Of a stretch of DNA of 64,000 nt, positions 43,140-51,957 are shown piece by piece. The notes below the pieces were generated by a model, which did no database searches, had not been told where the DNA came from, and was given only the letters and a program-made list of their open reading frames with translations. The translations under genes were made by a program, and so were the position numbers. Numbering within the stretch: position 1 is the stretch's first letter; the number at the start of each line of letters is the position of its first letter. This stretch comes from Muribaculum sp. (GTDB taxonomy: Bacteria; Bacteroidota; Bacteroidia; Bacteroidales; Muribaculaceae), in assembly GCA_009775095.1 (NCBI GenBank), contig VSOZ01000006.1, forward strand, positions 1-64,000, read 5' to 3'.

Positions 43140-44348
43140 ATGAAGTATCTGATAGTATTGGGCGATGGTATGGCTGATGAACCCATAGAAGCTCTTGGTA
43201 ACAGGACTCCGCTTGAAGCGGCCAATACTCCTGTCATGGATATGTTGGCTTCCAAAGGTCGAACAGGCCTTTTCCATACGGTGCCCGAGGGCTTTCATCC
43301 CGGCAGCGAGGTGGCTAACATGACCGTGCTCGGTTATGACGTGAACAGGGCGTTTGAGGGGCGTGGTGTACTTGAGGCCGCAAGCATGGGAGTTGATATT
43401 CCGGAGGGATATATGGCCATGCGATGCAATCTTATAACCGTCAGCGACGGAAAAATAAAAAATCATTCCGGAGGTCATATCTCGACCGAAGAGGCGCGTG
43501 AACTTATACAAGCGTTGCAGGACAGTCTCGGCAATGATAATATAAGGTTTTATCCCGGAGTATCTTATCGTCATCTTCTTCTTATAAAAGATGGCGACAA
43601 GCGCATTGACTGTACGCCACCTCATGATATGCCCGGTGCTGTTGCATCTGACGTCATGGTAAAACCGCTGTGCGTTGAGGCTGAGCCTACTGCACGTATG
43701 CTTAATGACCTTATCGTTGAATCGCAGCGTATATTGTCAGAGCATCCCGTCAATCGGCGTCGTGTTGCTGAAGGGAAAGACCCGGCCAACAGCATATGGC
43801 CGTGGTCGCCGGGCTATCGCCCGTTTATGCGCCCATTGAGCGAGACCTATCCCATACGTAGGGGAGTCGTTATATCGGCCGTAGATCTAATTTTTGGCAT
43901 AGGACGCTATGCGGGGCTTGATGCCGTGCATGTCGATGGAGTTACCGGTCTGTATGACACCAATTACGAGGGAAAGGCGCAGGCGGCTATCGATGCCTTG
44001 CGCGCAGGCAATGATTTTGTCTTTCTTCATGTAGAAGCAAGCGATGAAGCCGGCCATGAAGGTGATGTCGATCTGAAAGTACGTACAATAGAATATCTTG
44101 ACAGTCGCATACTCGCGCCAATTGTGGAGGCTGCGGAGACTATGGACGAGCCGCTTACGATAGCCGTGTTGCCTGATCACCCGACGCCATGCCGGTTGCG
44201 TACTCATACTTCCGACGCCGTACCGTTTCTTATATATCGACCCGGAGATGAACCTGATGACACTGAAGTCTTTTCGGAGGCGGCAGCTGCGCGTGGTATA
44301 TACGGAACTGTCGCCGGCGATATGTTTATGAATTTACTGATAAAATAA
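43140..44348 (+). CDS. apgM: ApgM-type phosphoglycerate mutase-like protein, probable homoserine kinase role
   Basis: 402 residues of the alkaline phosphatase superfamily. The metal site begins IVLGDGMAD, with the catalytic Ser in HPGSEVANMTVLGYD; C-terminal metal ligands lie in HVEASDEAGHEGD and AVLPDHPTPCRLRTH. By family it is a cofactor-independent 2,3-bisphosphoglycerate-independent mutase. Its place between thrA and thrC, with no thrB in the operon, points to a role as a non-orthologous homoserine kinase, as has been proposed for Bacteroidetes. The fold is seen; the kinase role is inference. Confidence 0.85.
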   Translation: MKYLIVLGDGMADEPIEALGNRTPLEAANTPVMDMLASKGRTGLFHTVPEGFHPGSEVANMTVLGYDVNRAFEGRGVLEAASMGVDIPEGYMAMRCNLITVSDGKIKNHSGGHISTEEARELIQALQDSLGNDNIRFYPGVSYRHLLLIKDGDKRIDCTPPHDMPGAVASDVMVKPLCVEAEPTARMLNDLIVESQRILSEHPVNRRRVAEGKDPANSIWPWSPGYRPFMRPLSETYPIRRGVVISAVDLIFGIGRYAGLDAVHVDGVTGLYDTNYEGKAQAAIDALRAGNDFVFLHVEASDEAGHEGDVDLKVRTIEYLDSRILAPIVEAAETMDEPLTIAVLPDHPTPCRLRTHTSDAVPFLIYRPGDEPDDTEVFSEAAAARGIYGTVAGDMFMNLLIK

Positions 44349-44361
44349 ACACAACTATATA

Positions 44362-45666
44362 ATGAGATATTACAGCACCAACAAGACTTCGCCGACCGCC
44401 TCGCTTAAAGAGGCCGTAGTGCGTGGGCTTGCTCCTGACAGAGGGCTTTACATGCCTGAACGTATAACGACTATTCCCGCGGCGTTTTTCAAGCACATAG
44501 GAGAGATGTCGCTTGGCGATATTGCCTACGTTGTCGCTAATACGCTTTTCGGTGAGGATATTGATTCTTCGATGCTGAAGAACATTGTCAACGACACTCT
44601 TAACTTCGAAATACCGTTGGTAAAAGTAGACAATGACCGTTATGCCCTTGAATTGTTTCACGGGCCTACGCTTGCATTCAAGGATGTCGGCGCGCGTTTT
44701 ATGGCGCGTCTGTTAGGTTACTTCAATGCGCAGGAAGGATGTGAGACGGTAAACGTGCTTGTCGCCACATCGGGCGATACCGGAAGTGCCGTGGCCAACG
44801 GCTTCCTTAATGTGGATGGAGTTAAAGTTCATGTGCTTTATCCCAAAGGCAAGGTAAGCAAAATTCAGGAAGCGCAGTTTACCACACTTGGTGCCAATAT
44901 TACCGCACTGGAGGTTGACGGTACGTTTGACGACTGTCAGGCGCTCGTTAAGTCGGCTTTCATGGATAAGGAGCTGAATGAAGCTATGAAACTGACCTCA
45001 GCCAATTCGATAAATGTGGCTCGTTTCTTGCCTCAGATGTTTTACTATTTCCATGCTTACGCACAGTTGGCGCGTGCCGGAGTGAATCTTGACAATATAG
45101 TTGTGGCTGTGCCGAGCGGTAATTTCGGCAATATATGTGCAGGTCTTATTGCGAAACGCATGGGGCTGCCGATAAAACGTTTTATTGCCGCTAATAACAG
45201 CAATGACGTTTTTCTCGAATATCTGCAGACCGGCAAATACAATCCGCGTAAGTCAGTGGCTACAATAGCCAATGCTATGGATGTCGGCGATCCATCCAAT
45301 TTTGCCCGTATACTTGACCTGTATGGAAACTCTCATGAAGCGATAACCGCCGATATATCGGGATGCAGTTACGATGACGAAAAGATCAAGTCTACACTTC
45401 GTGAGGTCTATGATATTGACGGATATCTTCTTGACCCGCATGGTGCTGTCGCTTACAGGGCGCTGGCCGAGTATATGCAACCGGGTGAAATCGGTGTCTT
45501 CCTTGAAACCGCTCATCCCGCCAAGTTCAAGGATACTGTTGAGGGTATTATAGACCGACCGATTGAAGTGCCTGCAAAACTGGCGGCATTCATGAAAGGT
45601 GAGAAGTCTACTGTTAAGATGTCGGCTCAATTTCCGGCTTTCAAGAAGTATTTAATGCATTGTTAA
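44362..45666 (+). CDS. thrC: Threonine synthase
   Basis: 434 residues. The PLP enzyme converts O-phosphohomoserine to threonine. The Schiff-base lysine is Lys107 in GPTLAFKDVGARF; VATSGDTGSAVANGF binds the cofactor phosphate; RYYSTNKTSPTASLKEAV is the N-terminal signature of the shorter bacterial class. It closes the threonine pathway. The start lies 13 bases after apgM, and lon begins 3 bases after its stop. Confidence 0.94.
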   Translation: MRYYSTNKTSPTASLKEAVVRGLAPDRGLYMPERITTIPAAFFKHIGEMSLGDIAYVVANTLFGEDIDSSMLKNIVNDTLNFEIPLVKVDNDRYALELFHGPTLAFKDVGARFMARLLGYFNAQEGCETVNVLVATSGDTGSAVANGFLNVDGVKVHVLYPKGKVSKIQEAQFTTLGANITALEVDGTFDDCQALVKSAFMDKELNEAMKLTSANSINVARFLPQMFYYFHAYAQLARAGVNLDNIVVAVPSGNFGNICAGLIAKRMGLPIKRFIAANNSNDVFLEYLQTGKYNPRKSVATIANAMDVGDPSNFARILDLYGNSHEAITADISGCSYDDEKIKSTLREVYDIDGYLLDPHGAVAYRALAEYMQPGEIGVFLETAHPAKFKDTVEGIIDRPIEVPAKLAAFMKGEKSTVKMSAQFPAFKKYLMHC

Positions 45667-45669
45667 TAG

Positions 45670-48096
45670 ATGAACAACGGAACAGATAAAGATAATCCGC
45701 GCATAATATCGTTGGGGCAGATTGAAATCAATCCTGACAAATTTAACAATGAGCCTGACCCGGATGCATTGCCGGTGCTGGCCACACAGAATCTTGTGCT
45801 TTTTCCGGGAGTCACTACTCCTTTGGCTTTGGTAAGAGAACAATCCAAACAGATTGCTCAGATGGCTTACGAGACGTGTACACCCATAGGTGTCGTATGT
45901 CAGCTTGATCCGGAGGTTGAGAATCCCGGTATCGACCAGTTGCAGCAGTTTGGTGTTGTAGCCGATGTGCTTAAAATATTTGACCTGCCTGACGGACAGC
46001 GTACGGCTCTTGTAAGAGCACGCAACAAGTTTCAGGTCATAGGTTATTCCGACAACTATTCTTTTGACGGACGCATACATCTGAAAGTCATGATGCTCAA
46101 GGAGCAGAAACCTCGTAAAAACGACATGACTTTCCCGGCCATAGTAAAGGCGGTAAAAGAACTTATGCTTAAATTGCTGCGCAACATGGAGGGTGCGCAG
46201 GATTTTGTACACAATATACAGAATTATCCCGACTCCGTAGGGCTTATCAATATGATATGCAGTCAGTCGCCCTTCCCGTCAAATGTCAAGGGCGCGTTGC
46301 TTGCGGAGAATAATATAAAAGAACGGGCCCGAACTTTGTTGGTTGAACTTACCGAGCAGGAACATATGCATGAGGTGGCTCAGAAGATTCAGTCACAGGC
46401 TCGTGAGAACTTCGAGCAGAACCAGCGTCAGGCATTTCTCCAGCAGCAGATGGAGGCTATACGTCAGGAACTGTACGGTGACACGGAAGATGAACTTGAT
46501 TCGCTTCGGAAAAGAGGTCTGGAAGTCAACTTTACCGCTGCGGCGGAAAAAGTGTTTGCCAAAGAGCTTGACAAATTGGCGCGCTTGAATCCCCAGAGTC
46601 CCGATTACTCTGTACAATACACATACCTTGAGACATTGCTCGATCTGCCGTGGCAGAAGTATTCTGAATTGAACACAGATTTGCAGCTCGCCCGTGAAGT
46701 CCTCGACAAAGAACATTACGGTTTGCCTAAAGTGAAGCAGCGTATTCTTGAACAGATTGCCGTGTTGATGAATAATCCCGGCGGCAAGTCGCCTATTATA
46801 TGCCTTGTAGGACCTCCCGGAGTAGGTAAGACTTCTTTGGGACAGTCTATAGCCAATGCATTGGGGCGCTCTTATCAGCGTGTTTCGCTTGGCGGTCTGC
46901 ATGACGAGGCTGAGATACGCGGTCATCGCCGTACTTACATAGGGGCTATGCCCGGACGTATAATAGATGCTATAAAACGCGCCGGCGACTCCAACCCTGT
47001 GCTTCTGCTTGACGAAATTGACAAAATAGGCAGTGATTTCAAGGGCGATCCGTCGGCAGCGCTTCTTGAAGTTCTTGATCCGGAGCAGAACTGCCGTTTC
47101 CATGACAATTATGTTGACGTGGATTACGATTTGTCAAAAGTGTTGTTTATCGCTACGGCCAATACTCTGTCCACTCTGTCGCAGCCGCTTCTTGACCGCA
47201 TGGAGATCATAGACCTTGCAGGATATCTGCTTGAAGAAAAAGTGGAGATTGCCGTACGTCATATAATACCGCGCATTATATCGGAGAACAATCTCAATTC
47301 TAAGGATGTGAAGATAGCCCCGGAAACAATCGCCGTCATAATTGAGAAGTATACGTCGGAGAGCGGTGTGCGTCAACTTGAAAAGGAGATTTCGAAAATC
47401 GTGCGGAAAGTGATTTTGGAAAAGATGCTTGGCAACAAGGTCCCGTCCAAAATACTGCCGAAGCATCTCAACGCATTTCTCGGCGTGGAGAAGTTTAACA
47501 AAGACCGTTATGAAGGCAATGAATTTGCCGGAGTTGTCACGGGGCTTGCTTGGACTGCCGTGGGTGGTGAGATACTGTTTATCGAATCATCACTGTCAAA
47601 GACTAAAGGCGATAAACTTACTCTGACCGGCAACCTCGGAAACGTGATGAAGGAGTCGGCAGCTATAGCGTTGCAGTATGTACGCAGTCATGCCCCCGAG
47701 ATCGGCATCGATGACGAGTTGTTTGAAAAGTATCAGTTGCACCTGCATGTTCCCGAAGGCGCTATCCCGAAGGACGGACCGTCGGCCGGTATTACGATGG
47801 CCACTTCTATCGCATCGGCCTTCACTCAGCGTCGTATAAAATCCAAGCTTGCCATGACCGGCGAGATTACGTTACGCGGCAAAGTGCTGCCTGTCGGCGG
47901 TATAAAGGAAAAGATACTCGCCGCCAAGCGTGCCGGCATAACAGACATAGTGCTGTCGAGTGAAAACCGTAAAGATATAGCTGACATTGACGGGGTTTAT
48001 GTGGACGGACTTACGTTTCATTATGTCAATACCGTCATGGAGGTACTTGACATAGCCCTGCTCCCTGAAAAGGTGGATAACGCCATGGCTCTATAA
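45670..48096 (+). CDS. lon: ATP-dependent protease Lon
   Basis: 808 residues. The N-terminal LON substrate domain (about 35-235) is followed by the AAA+ module, with Walker A GPPGVGKTS and Walker B LLLDEIDKI, and the protease domain with catalytic Ser705 (KDGPSAGIT) and Lys748 (GGIKEKIL). It degrades misfolded and regulatory proteins. The 3-base spacing from thrC suggests read-through from the threonine operon; heat-shock control is not visible. It ends at a strong terminator. Confidence 0.95.
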   Translation: MNNGTDKDNPRIISLGQIEINPDKFNNEPDPDALPVLATQNLVLFPGVTTPLALVREQSKQIAQMAYETCTPIGVVCQLDPEVENPGIDQLQQFGVVADVLKIFDLPDGQRTALVRARNKFQVIGYSDNYSFDGRIHLKVMMLKEQKPRKNDMTFPAIVKAVKELMLKLLRNMEGAQDFVHNIQNYPDSVGLINMICSQSPFPSNVKGALLAENNIKERARTLLVELTEQEHMHEVAQKIQSQARENFEQNQRQAFLQQQMEAIRQELYGDTEDELDSLRKRGLEVNFTAAAEKVFAKELDKLARLNPQSPDYSVQYTYLETLLDLPWQKYSELNTDLQLAREVLDKEHYGLPKVKQRILEQIAVLMNNPGGKSPIICLVGPPGVGKTSLGQSIANALGRSYQRVSLGGLHDEAEIRGHRRTYIGAMPGRIIDAIKRAGDSNPVLLLDEIDKIGSDFKGDPSAALLEVLDPEQNCRFHDNYVDVDYDLSKVLFIATANTLSTLSQPLLDRMEIIDLAGYLLEEKVEIAVRHIIPRIISENNLNSKDVKIAPETIAVIIEKYTSESGVRQLEKEISKIVRKVILEKMLGNKVPSKILPKHLNAFLGVEKFNKDRYEGNEFAGVVTGLAWTAVGGEILFIESSLSKTKGDKLTLTGNLGNVMKESAAIALQYVRSHAPEIGIDDELFEKYQLHLHVPEGAIPKDGPSAGITMATSIASAFTQRRIKSKLAMTGEITLRGKVLPVGGIKEKILAAKRAGITDIVLSSENRKDIADIDGVYVDGLTFHYVNTVMEVLDIALLPEKVDNAMAL

Positions 48097-48100
48097 AACA

Positions 48101-48140
48101 GGAAAGCTGCATCGGGCACTATGCACCGATGCAGCTTTCC
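48101..48140. terminator. Terminator of lon
   Basis: A 15-bp perfect stem: GGAAAGCTGCATCGG (48101-48115) against 48126-48140. It lies between convergent genes and may act in both directions; the tails are only mildly T-rich. Confidence 0.75.
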
Positions 48141-48163
48141 CTGCTTTCTCATGAATATAAGTT

Positions 48164-48589
48164 TTATTCTCCTGCCTTTTCTTCGGCGGGAGTTTCTTCT
48201 TTTTCAGCAAAGTCGGTTATACCGGCGGCTATAAGCAGGTTGTACCAGTTAAAAACCTTCTTTATATCGTTGGTGTATACGCGGTCCTCGTCGAAGCCGG
48301 GCAGTATCTCTTTGAAGTATTTGCGGAGTTCATGATCGTCGCTGAATGACTTCACATCAACTTCCTTTCCTTCGTTTTTGGTTTTTATCGTTTCCAATAC
48401 ATCGCCGAGGGGCACGTCATCTTCTGTTGTATAGATGGCGATATCACCGAGCGATATCACTTTGTCATGGGCGTAAGCGGGTGTGCGCTTGCCGGTTGCG
48501 AGAGCTTCTACAATAAGCATGTTTTTGCCTTGGCTCACCAGCTTGAAAAGTCCGGGCTTTCCGGCAATTGCTAAAATTGTCTTTAACAT
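48164..48589 (-). CDS. DUF5606 protein
   Basis: 141 residues, soluble. MLKTILAIAGKPGLFKLVSQ and the following VISLGDIAIYTTEDDVPL block are diagnostic of DUF5606, a Bacteroidetes-specific family of unknown function. The C-terminus is a charged tail (EKEETPAEEKAGE). It is monocistronic, with a divergent gene upstream. Confidence 0.82.
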   Translation of the reverse strand: MLKTILAIAGKPGLFKLVSQGKNMLIVEALATGKRTPAYAHDKVISLGDIAIYTTEDDVPLGDVLETIKTKNEGKEVDVKSFSDDHELRKYFKEILPGFDEDRVYTNDIKKVFNWYNLLIAAGITDFAEKEETPAEEKAGE

Positions 48590-48620
48590 ATGGTATTTTA
48601 TTAAAAAAATTTCGTAAATA

Positions 48621-48658
48621 CAAAATTACTGTTTTTTTGAGATATATTGCTAACTTTG
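48621..48658. promoter_or_regulatory. Divergent -7 promoter words
   Basis: TAATTTTG on the minus strand (48628-48621) serves the DUF5606 gene. TAACTTTG on the plus strand (48651-48658) serves the Yip1-smpB run. Confidence 0.5.
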
Positions 48659-48677
48659 CGGTATCAAATTGCTTCTG

Positions 48678-49232
48678 ATGTTAAAGTTTTTAGGACTTCT
48701 TATACAACTTATTATATCTCCTGCCAAAGGATGGGAGGACATTGCCGCTAAAGGCGATGATCCGCGAAAGATATGTGCCGACGGGTTTTATCCGCTCCTC
48801 GGCGTGACGGCTTGTACGGTGTTCATCCGCCATTTTTATGACATAGACGCCGGTCTTATCGAGCTTGTACAGAGGGCTATAATAACTTTCATAGCATATT
48901 TCGCATCTTACTTTTTCGCGTCATTCATGTTCTCGGTATTCGGCAGGTCGATGGTCGACGGTGAATTGAATGAAAAGAAGTATCACACATATATTATATA
49001 TAATCTGTCGTTATTGGCTGTCATATCGATAATAAGCAACTGTATACCGATGGAACTGTCAGTAGTGCAGTTTTTGCCCGTTTTTGTATTGTTGGTGATG
49101 TGGATGGGCGCGCGATATATGTGCATAAAAGAGAATAGCGGTGTGAAATATATATTTTTGAGCACAATCGCCATTCTGCTTCCACCTTATGTGCTTGAAT
49201 TTTTGTTTAGAAGATTATTACTGCACGCTTGA
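48678..49232 (+). CDS. Yip1-family membrane protein
   Basis: About 184 residues with five hydrophobic helices. LLIQLIISPAKGWEDIA at the start is the common opening of bacterial Yip1 proteins, and YIIYNLSLLAVISIISN the next conserved block. The function is unknown. I prefer ATG 48678 over the upstream TTG at 48669. The stop lies 2 bases before the smpB ATG. Confidence 0.72.
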   Translation: MLKFLGLLIQLIISPAKGWEDIAAKGDDPRKICADGFYPLLGVTACTVFIRHFYDIDAGLIELVQRAIITFIAYFASYFFASFMFSVFGRSMVDGELNEKKYHTYIIYNLSLLAVISIISNCIPMELSVVQFLPVFVLLVMWMGARYMCIKENSGVKYIFLSTIAILLPPYVLEFLFRRLLLHA

Positions 49233-49234
49233 TT

Positions 49235-49687
49235 ATGAATGCCAAGGATATTAATATAAAAAACCGCAGGGCCAACTTTGACTATGCGATAACCGATACT
49301 TTCACCGCCGGCATAGTGTTGACCGGCACCGAGATTAAATCCATACGTCAGGGCAAAGCGAGCCTTGTCGACACGTTCTGCTTCGTCAACAACGGTGAGG
49401 TATGGGTGAAAAACATGTACATAGCCGAGTATTTTTACGGCACCTACAACAACCACGCCGAGCGGCGCGACCGCAAATTGCTGCTCAACAAAAAAGAGAT
49501 TGCAAAACTAGAAAAAAGCGGCAAGGAAGCCGGCTTTACAATCGTGCCCCTACGCTTGTTTATAAACGAGCGGGGCCTTGCCAAACTCGTGATAGGCATA
49601 GGCCGAGGTAAAAAAGAGTATGATAAACGCCAGTCCATCAAAGAGCGTGAGGACAAGCGCTCCATGGCACGCCTCTTCGAAAAATAA
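49235..49687 (+). CDS. smpB: SsrA-binding protein SmpB
   Basis: 150 residues. INIKNRRANFDYAITDTF and AGIVLTGTEIKSIRQGKASL form the OB-fold tmRNA-binding core; the C-terminal KKEYDKRQSIKEREDKRSM tail enters the decoding site. It carries tmRNA to stalled ribosomes. ATG 49235 is preferred over TTG 49229. The tmRNA gene itself is not in the window. Confidence 0.95.
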   Translation: MNAKDINIKNRRANFDYAITDTFTAGIVLTGTEIKSIRQGKASLVDTFCFVNNGEVWVKNMYIAEYFYGTYNNHAERRDRKLLLNKKEIAKLEKSGKEAGFTIVPLRLFINERGLAKLVIGIGRGKKEYDKRQSIKEREDKRSMARLFEK

Positions 49688-49706
49688 CAGGAATCCGGAT
49701 CTAATA

Positions 49707-50930
49707 ATGAACATAGTCCTACGTCTGACCTTGACAATCGCTGTTGCGCTGTCTGCATTTCCCATGTCGGGAGATAATCTGTTTTCGACACTTCTCGGTA
49801 AGGATAGGGAAGAGGTGGATAAACGTATAGATGACTTGTGGCGTCATTTTTTCACTCCGGGTGATTTGAACCGTTATGATTGTGATGGCGAGAAGAGCGT
49901 ATATTATCTATCTGATGACGGTATGGCCTTTATAATGGATACCGGAAACAATGATGTGCGCACCGAGGGTATGTCGTATGGAATGATGATAAGCGTTCAG
50001 CTTGGCAGGCGCGATGAGTTTGATCGGCTTTGGTCGTGGAGTAAGGCCAATATGGCCTATGATGAAGCCACGCCGTGGGACGGATATTTCTGCTGGCAGT
50101 GCGACGTGAAAGGCAATAAGATAGGCAACAGCAACGCTTCCGACGGCGAATTGTATTACGTCACATCATTATTGCTTGCGGGGCAGAGGTGGAATGAACC
50201 CATTTATACCGACGAAGCCAACACTATACTTTATAAGATAATGAACAAGAACGGAGAGGCTACAGGAGTCTACAACCTGTTTAACTCCGACAATCATATG
50301 ATAACGTTTGTGCCCGATAGGGGCGGCTACTATTTTACCGACCCGTCATATCATCTGCCGGCATTTCTGCAGATGTGGTCTACGACTGCGGCCGATAATC
50401 GTGATTTTTGGACTAAGGCCGCATCAGCATCTCGCTCTCATCTTATAGACGCGGCTCATCCCGAAACCGGCCTTTACCCCGATTACAGCAATTATGACGG
50501 TTCTCCGTTCCGCTGGAAATATTCGGGTTATGACACGTCGATGTATATGTACGATGCTATCCGTTGTGCCATGAACATAGGGATGGATTATTACTTGACC
50601 GGTGAAGATAAACAACGGCAGACCGACGTTATGCGCCGCTTGCTTCGCTTCTTTAAAAATGACGGCTTCAGGCATTCTCGTTTTACCCTCGACGGTAAGT
50701 ATTCAGAAGGTGACTACAGCGTAGGTATGGCGGGAGCAAATGCCGTGGCCGCTTTTGCGCTGGCTTCGTCAGATGACGAGGTTGATCGTGAGCTTGCTAA
50801 GGAGTACGTTCAACGCCTTTGGGATGTCGAACCGCCTACCGGAAAATACCGTTATTATGAGGGGATGGTCTATTTCCTTTCTATGCTTCATGTCTCCGGA
50901 CATTTCTCTTTGGATTTCCGCAATAAATAG
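49707..50930 (+). CDS. Glycoside hydrolase family 8 enzyme
   Basis: 407 residues with a signal peptide-like N-terminus (about 1-20). The (alpha/alpha)6 barrel shows the general acid Glu87 in VRTEGMSYGM and an Asp146 in SNASDGELYYV. GH8 enzymes cut beta-1,4-glucans, xylans or chitosan; the size and motifs resemble reducing-end xylose-releasing exo-oligoxylanase, which I cannot confirm. It lies between smpB and the polysaccharide locus, so it could also trim that locus's polymer, but this is speculation. Confidence 0.85.
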   Translation: MNIVLRLTLTIAVALSAFPMSGDNLFSTLLGKDREEVDKRIDDLWRHFFTPGDLNRYDCDGEKSVYYLSDDGMAFIMDTGNNDVRTEGMSYGMMISVQLGRRDEFDRLWSWSKANMAYDEATPWDGYFCWQCDVKGNKIGNSNASDGELYYVTSLLLAGQRWNEPIYTDEANTILYKIMNKNGEATGVYNLFNSDNHMITFVPDRGGYYFTDPSYHLPAFLQMWSTTAADNRDFWTKAASASRSHLIDAAHPETGLYPDYSNYDGSPFRWKYSGYDTSMYMYDAIRCAMNIGMDYYLTGEDKQRQTDVMRRLLRFFKNDGFRHSRFTLDGKYSEGDYSVGMAGANAVAAFALASSDDEVDRELAKEYVQRLWDVEPPTGKYRYYEGMVYFLSMLHVSGHFSLDFRNK

Positions 50931-50961
50931 ACCGACTCCGCATCGGTCGGTCTCGGTCGCT

Positions 50962-51135
50962 AATGTAAAAAGGCGGTTGTTTAAATATAACTGTGTTTGT
51001 AGGGCCGCCAGTAATATGGCGGCCGCGTTTCGGTCTGCATAGCCATTCGGGTCGCGACCGGACGCCGTGGTACTGGCGTCCCTACCTTCCGGCAGAATAC
51101 TAACTCCTCAATCTGGTCTTCATCTGATCCTATAA
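50962..51135. repeat. Dispersed intergenic repeat, copy B
   Basis: AATGTAAAAAGGCGG...ACTGTGTTTG (50962-51000), a GGCCGCC/GGCGGCC hairpin (51003-51023), and a block with GGACGCC-N8-GGCGTCC and CTACCTTCCGGCAG (51059-51095) repeat the order seen at 10567-11128. Copy B lacks the 430-base insert of copy A and has instead this short hairpin. Confidence 0.6.
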
Positions 51136-51143
51136 AAAATGCA

Positions 51144-51161
51144 AATCTCTTTCTTAGAGAT
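51144..51161. repeat. Left inverted repeat of a candidate invertible promoter
   Basis: AATCTCTTTCTTAGAGAT is repeated as an exact reverse complement at 51318-51335. Each arm is itself partly palindromic (ATCTCT-N5-AGAGAT), as recombinase core sites often are. Confidence 0.8.
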
Positions 51162-51317
51162 ACTTAATCGTATGCAAATTTAGCAATTATTTGTGAAACA
51201 GCGGTAATTTGAGCTTGAAAAGTTACCGATGACCGGCTCCGGTATATGTCTGTTTGTCGAACCACAATATTTAATAACCGTAATCCCTTGAAAAGCATGG
51301 CATTCGTTATTATCACC
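51162..51317. promoter_or_regulatory. Candidate invertible promoter segment, OFF orientation
   Basis: This 156-base segment between the repeats carries one full TAnnTTTG match, TAAATTTG on the minus strand (51182-51175), 13 bases from the left arm and pointing away from upxY. Inversion would place it at 51297-51304 on the plus strand, with a leader of about 35 bases to the upxY ATG. No -7 match on the plus strand reads into upxY in the present orientation. The -33 word is not clear. The arrangement is that of Bacteroides capsule promoters. Confidence 0.65.
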
Positions 51318-51335
51318 ATCTCTAAGAAAGAGATT
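51318..51335. repeat. Right inverted repeat of the candidate invertible promoter
   Basis: ATCTCTAAGAAAGAGATT, the exact reverse complement of 51144-51161, ends 10 bases before the upxY start codon. Confidence 0.8.
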
Positions 51336-51345
51336 GTGACCATAT

Positions 51346-51957
51346 ATGGATGTTAATTCCATAAATAACAAGGCTGAATCACACACTGTTACGCCGGTAT
51401 CGTCTGATGTCGGCAGCGCCGTAGGCGTGGACAGAAGGTATTGGTATGTCGCTGTAGTAAAAAACAATACCGAGAAGTCTTCGGCGCAAAAACTCGCTAA
51501 AGAGGGCTATGACTGCTTTGTCGCCACACAAAAAGATGTCAGGGTGTGGCGCACCGGTCGACGCGTATCGGTCGATAGGGTGGTCATCACCTCAGCCGTA
51601 TTCATATACTGTACGGAGCGGGAGCGCAGGATTGTTGTCAACCGGCCTTACATTTCCCGTTTTCTTACCAACAAAGCCGCCGCATCGACTGTCGGCGGAC
51701 GGCCCGTTGCCACTATTCCCGAGGTACAGATTAAAAATCTGCGCTTCATGTTGGGCCATTCCGACACTCCCGTCGGACTTGTCGACCGCACCTATGGCCG
51801 GGGCGATAGGGTGAGGGTGATACGCGGCAGCCTCTGCGGACTGGAGGGCGACGTCCTTGTGTCCAACGACGGGCAGAGTGAGCTGTTGGTCAGTCTTGAC
51901 ATACTCGGGTATGCCAAGTGCAGCATTGACCCTGTTGATGTTGAGCCTATACGCTGA
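51346..51957 (+). CDS. UpxY-family NusG-like transcription antiterminator
   Basis: 203 residues. After an unstructured 28-residue start, YWYVAVVKNNTEKSSAQKLA begins the NGN domain, and the C-terminal KOW motif is DRVRVIRGSLCGLEGDVLV. UpxY proteins are encoded first in Bacteroides capsule operons and let RNA polymerase read through the long operon of their own locus. Its place just after the inverted repeats and before the biosynthetic genes fits that role. The following gene starts at the base after its stop (TGAATG). Confidence 0.88.
   Translation: MDVNSINNKAESHTVTPVSSDVGSAVGVDRRYWYVAVVKNNTEKSSAQKLAKEGYDCFVATQKDVRVWRTGRRVSVDRVVITSAVFIYCTERERRIVVNRPYISRFLTNKAAASTVGGRPVATIPEVQIKNLRFMLGHSDTPVGLVDRTYGRGDRVRVIRGSLCGLEGDVLVSNDGQSELLVSLDILGYAKCSIDPVDVEPIR

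Noticed and set aside
51144..51335. The paired 18-mers as a simple transcription terminator or attenuator
   Set aside because: The arms are 156 bases apart and no T-run follows the right arm; the layout fits a recombination substrate better, though this needs the orientation test.
51180..51467. 95-codon minus-strand frame across the candidate invertible segment
   Set aside because: It crosses the right inverted repeat and runs into upxY in antisense; it would be broken by inversion and shows no family features.
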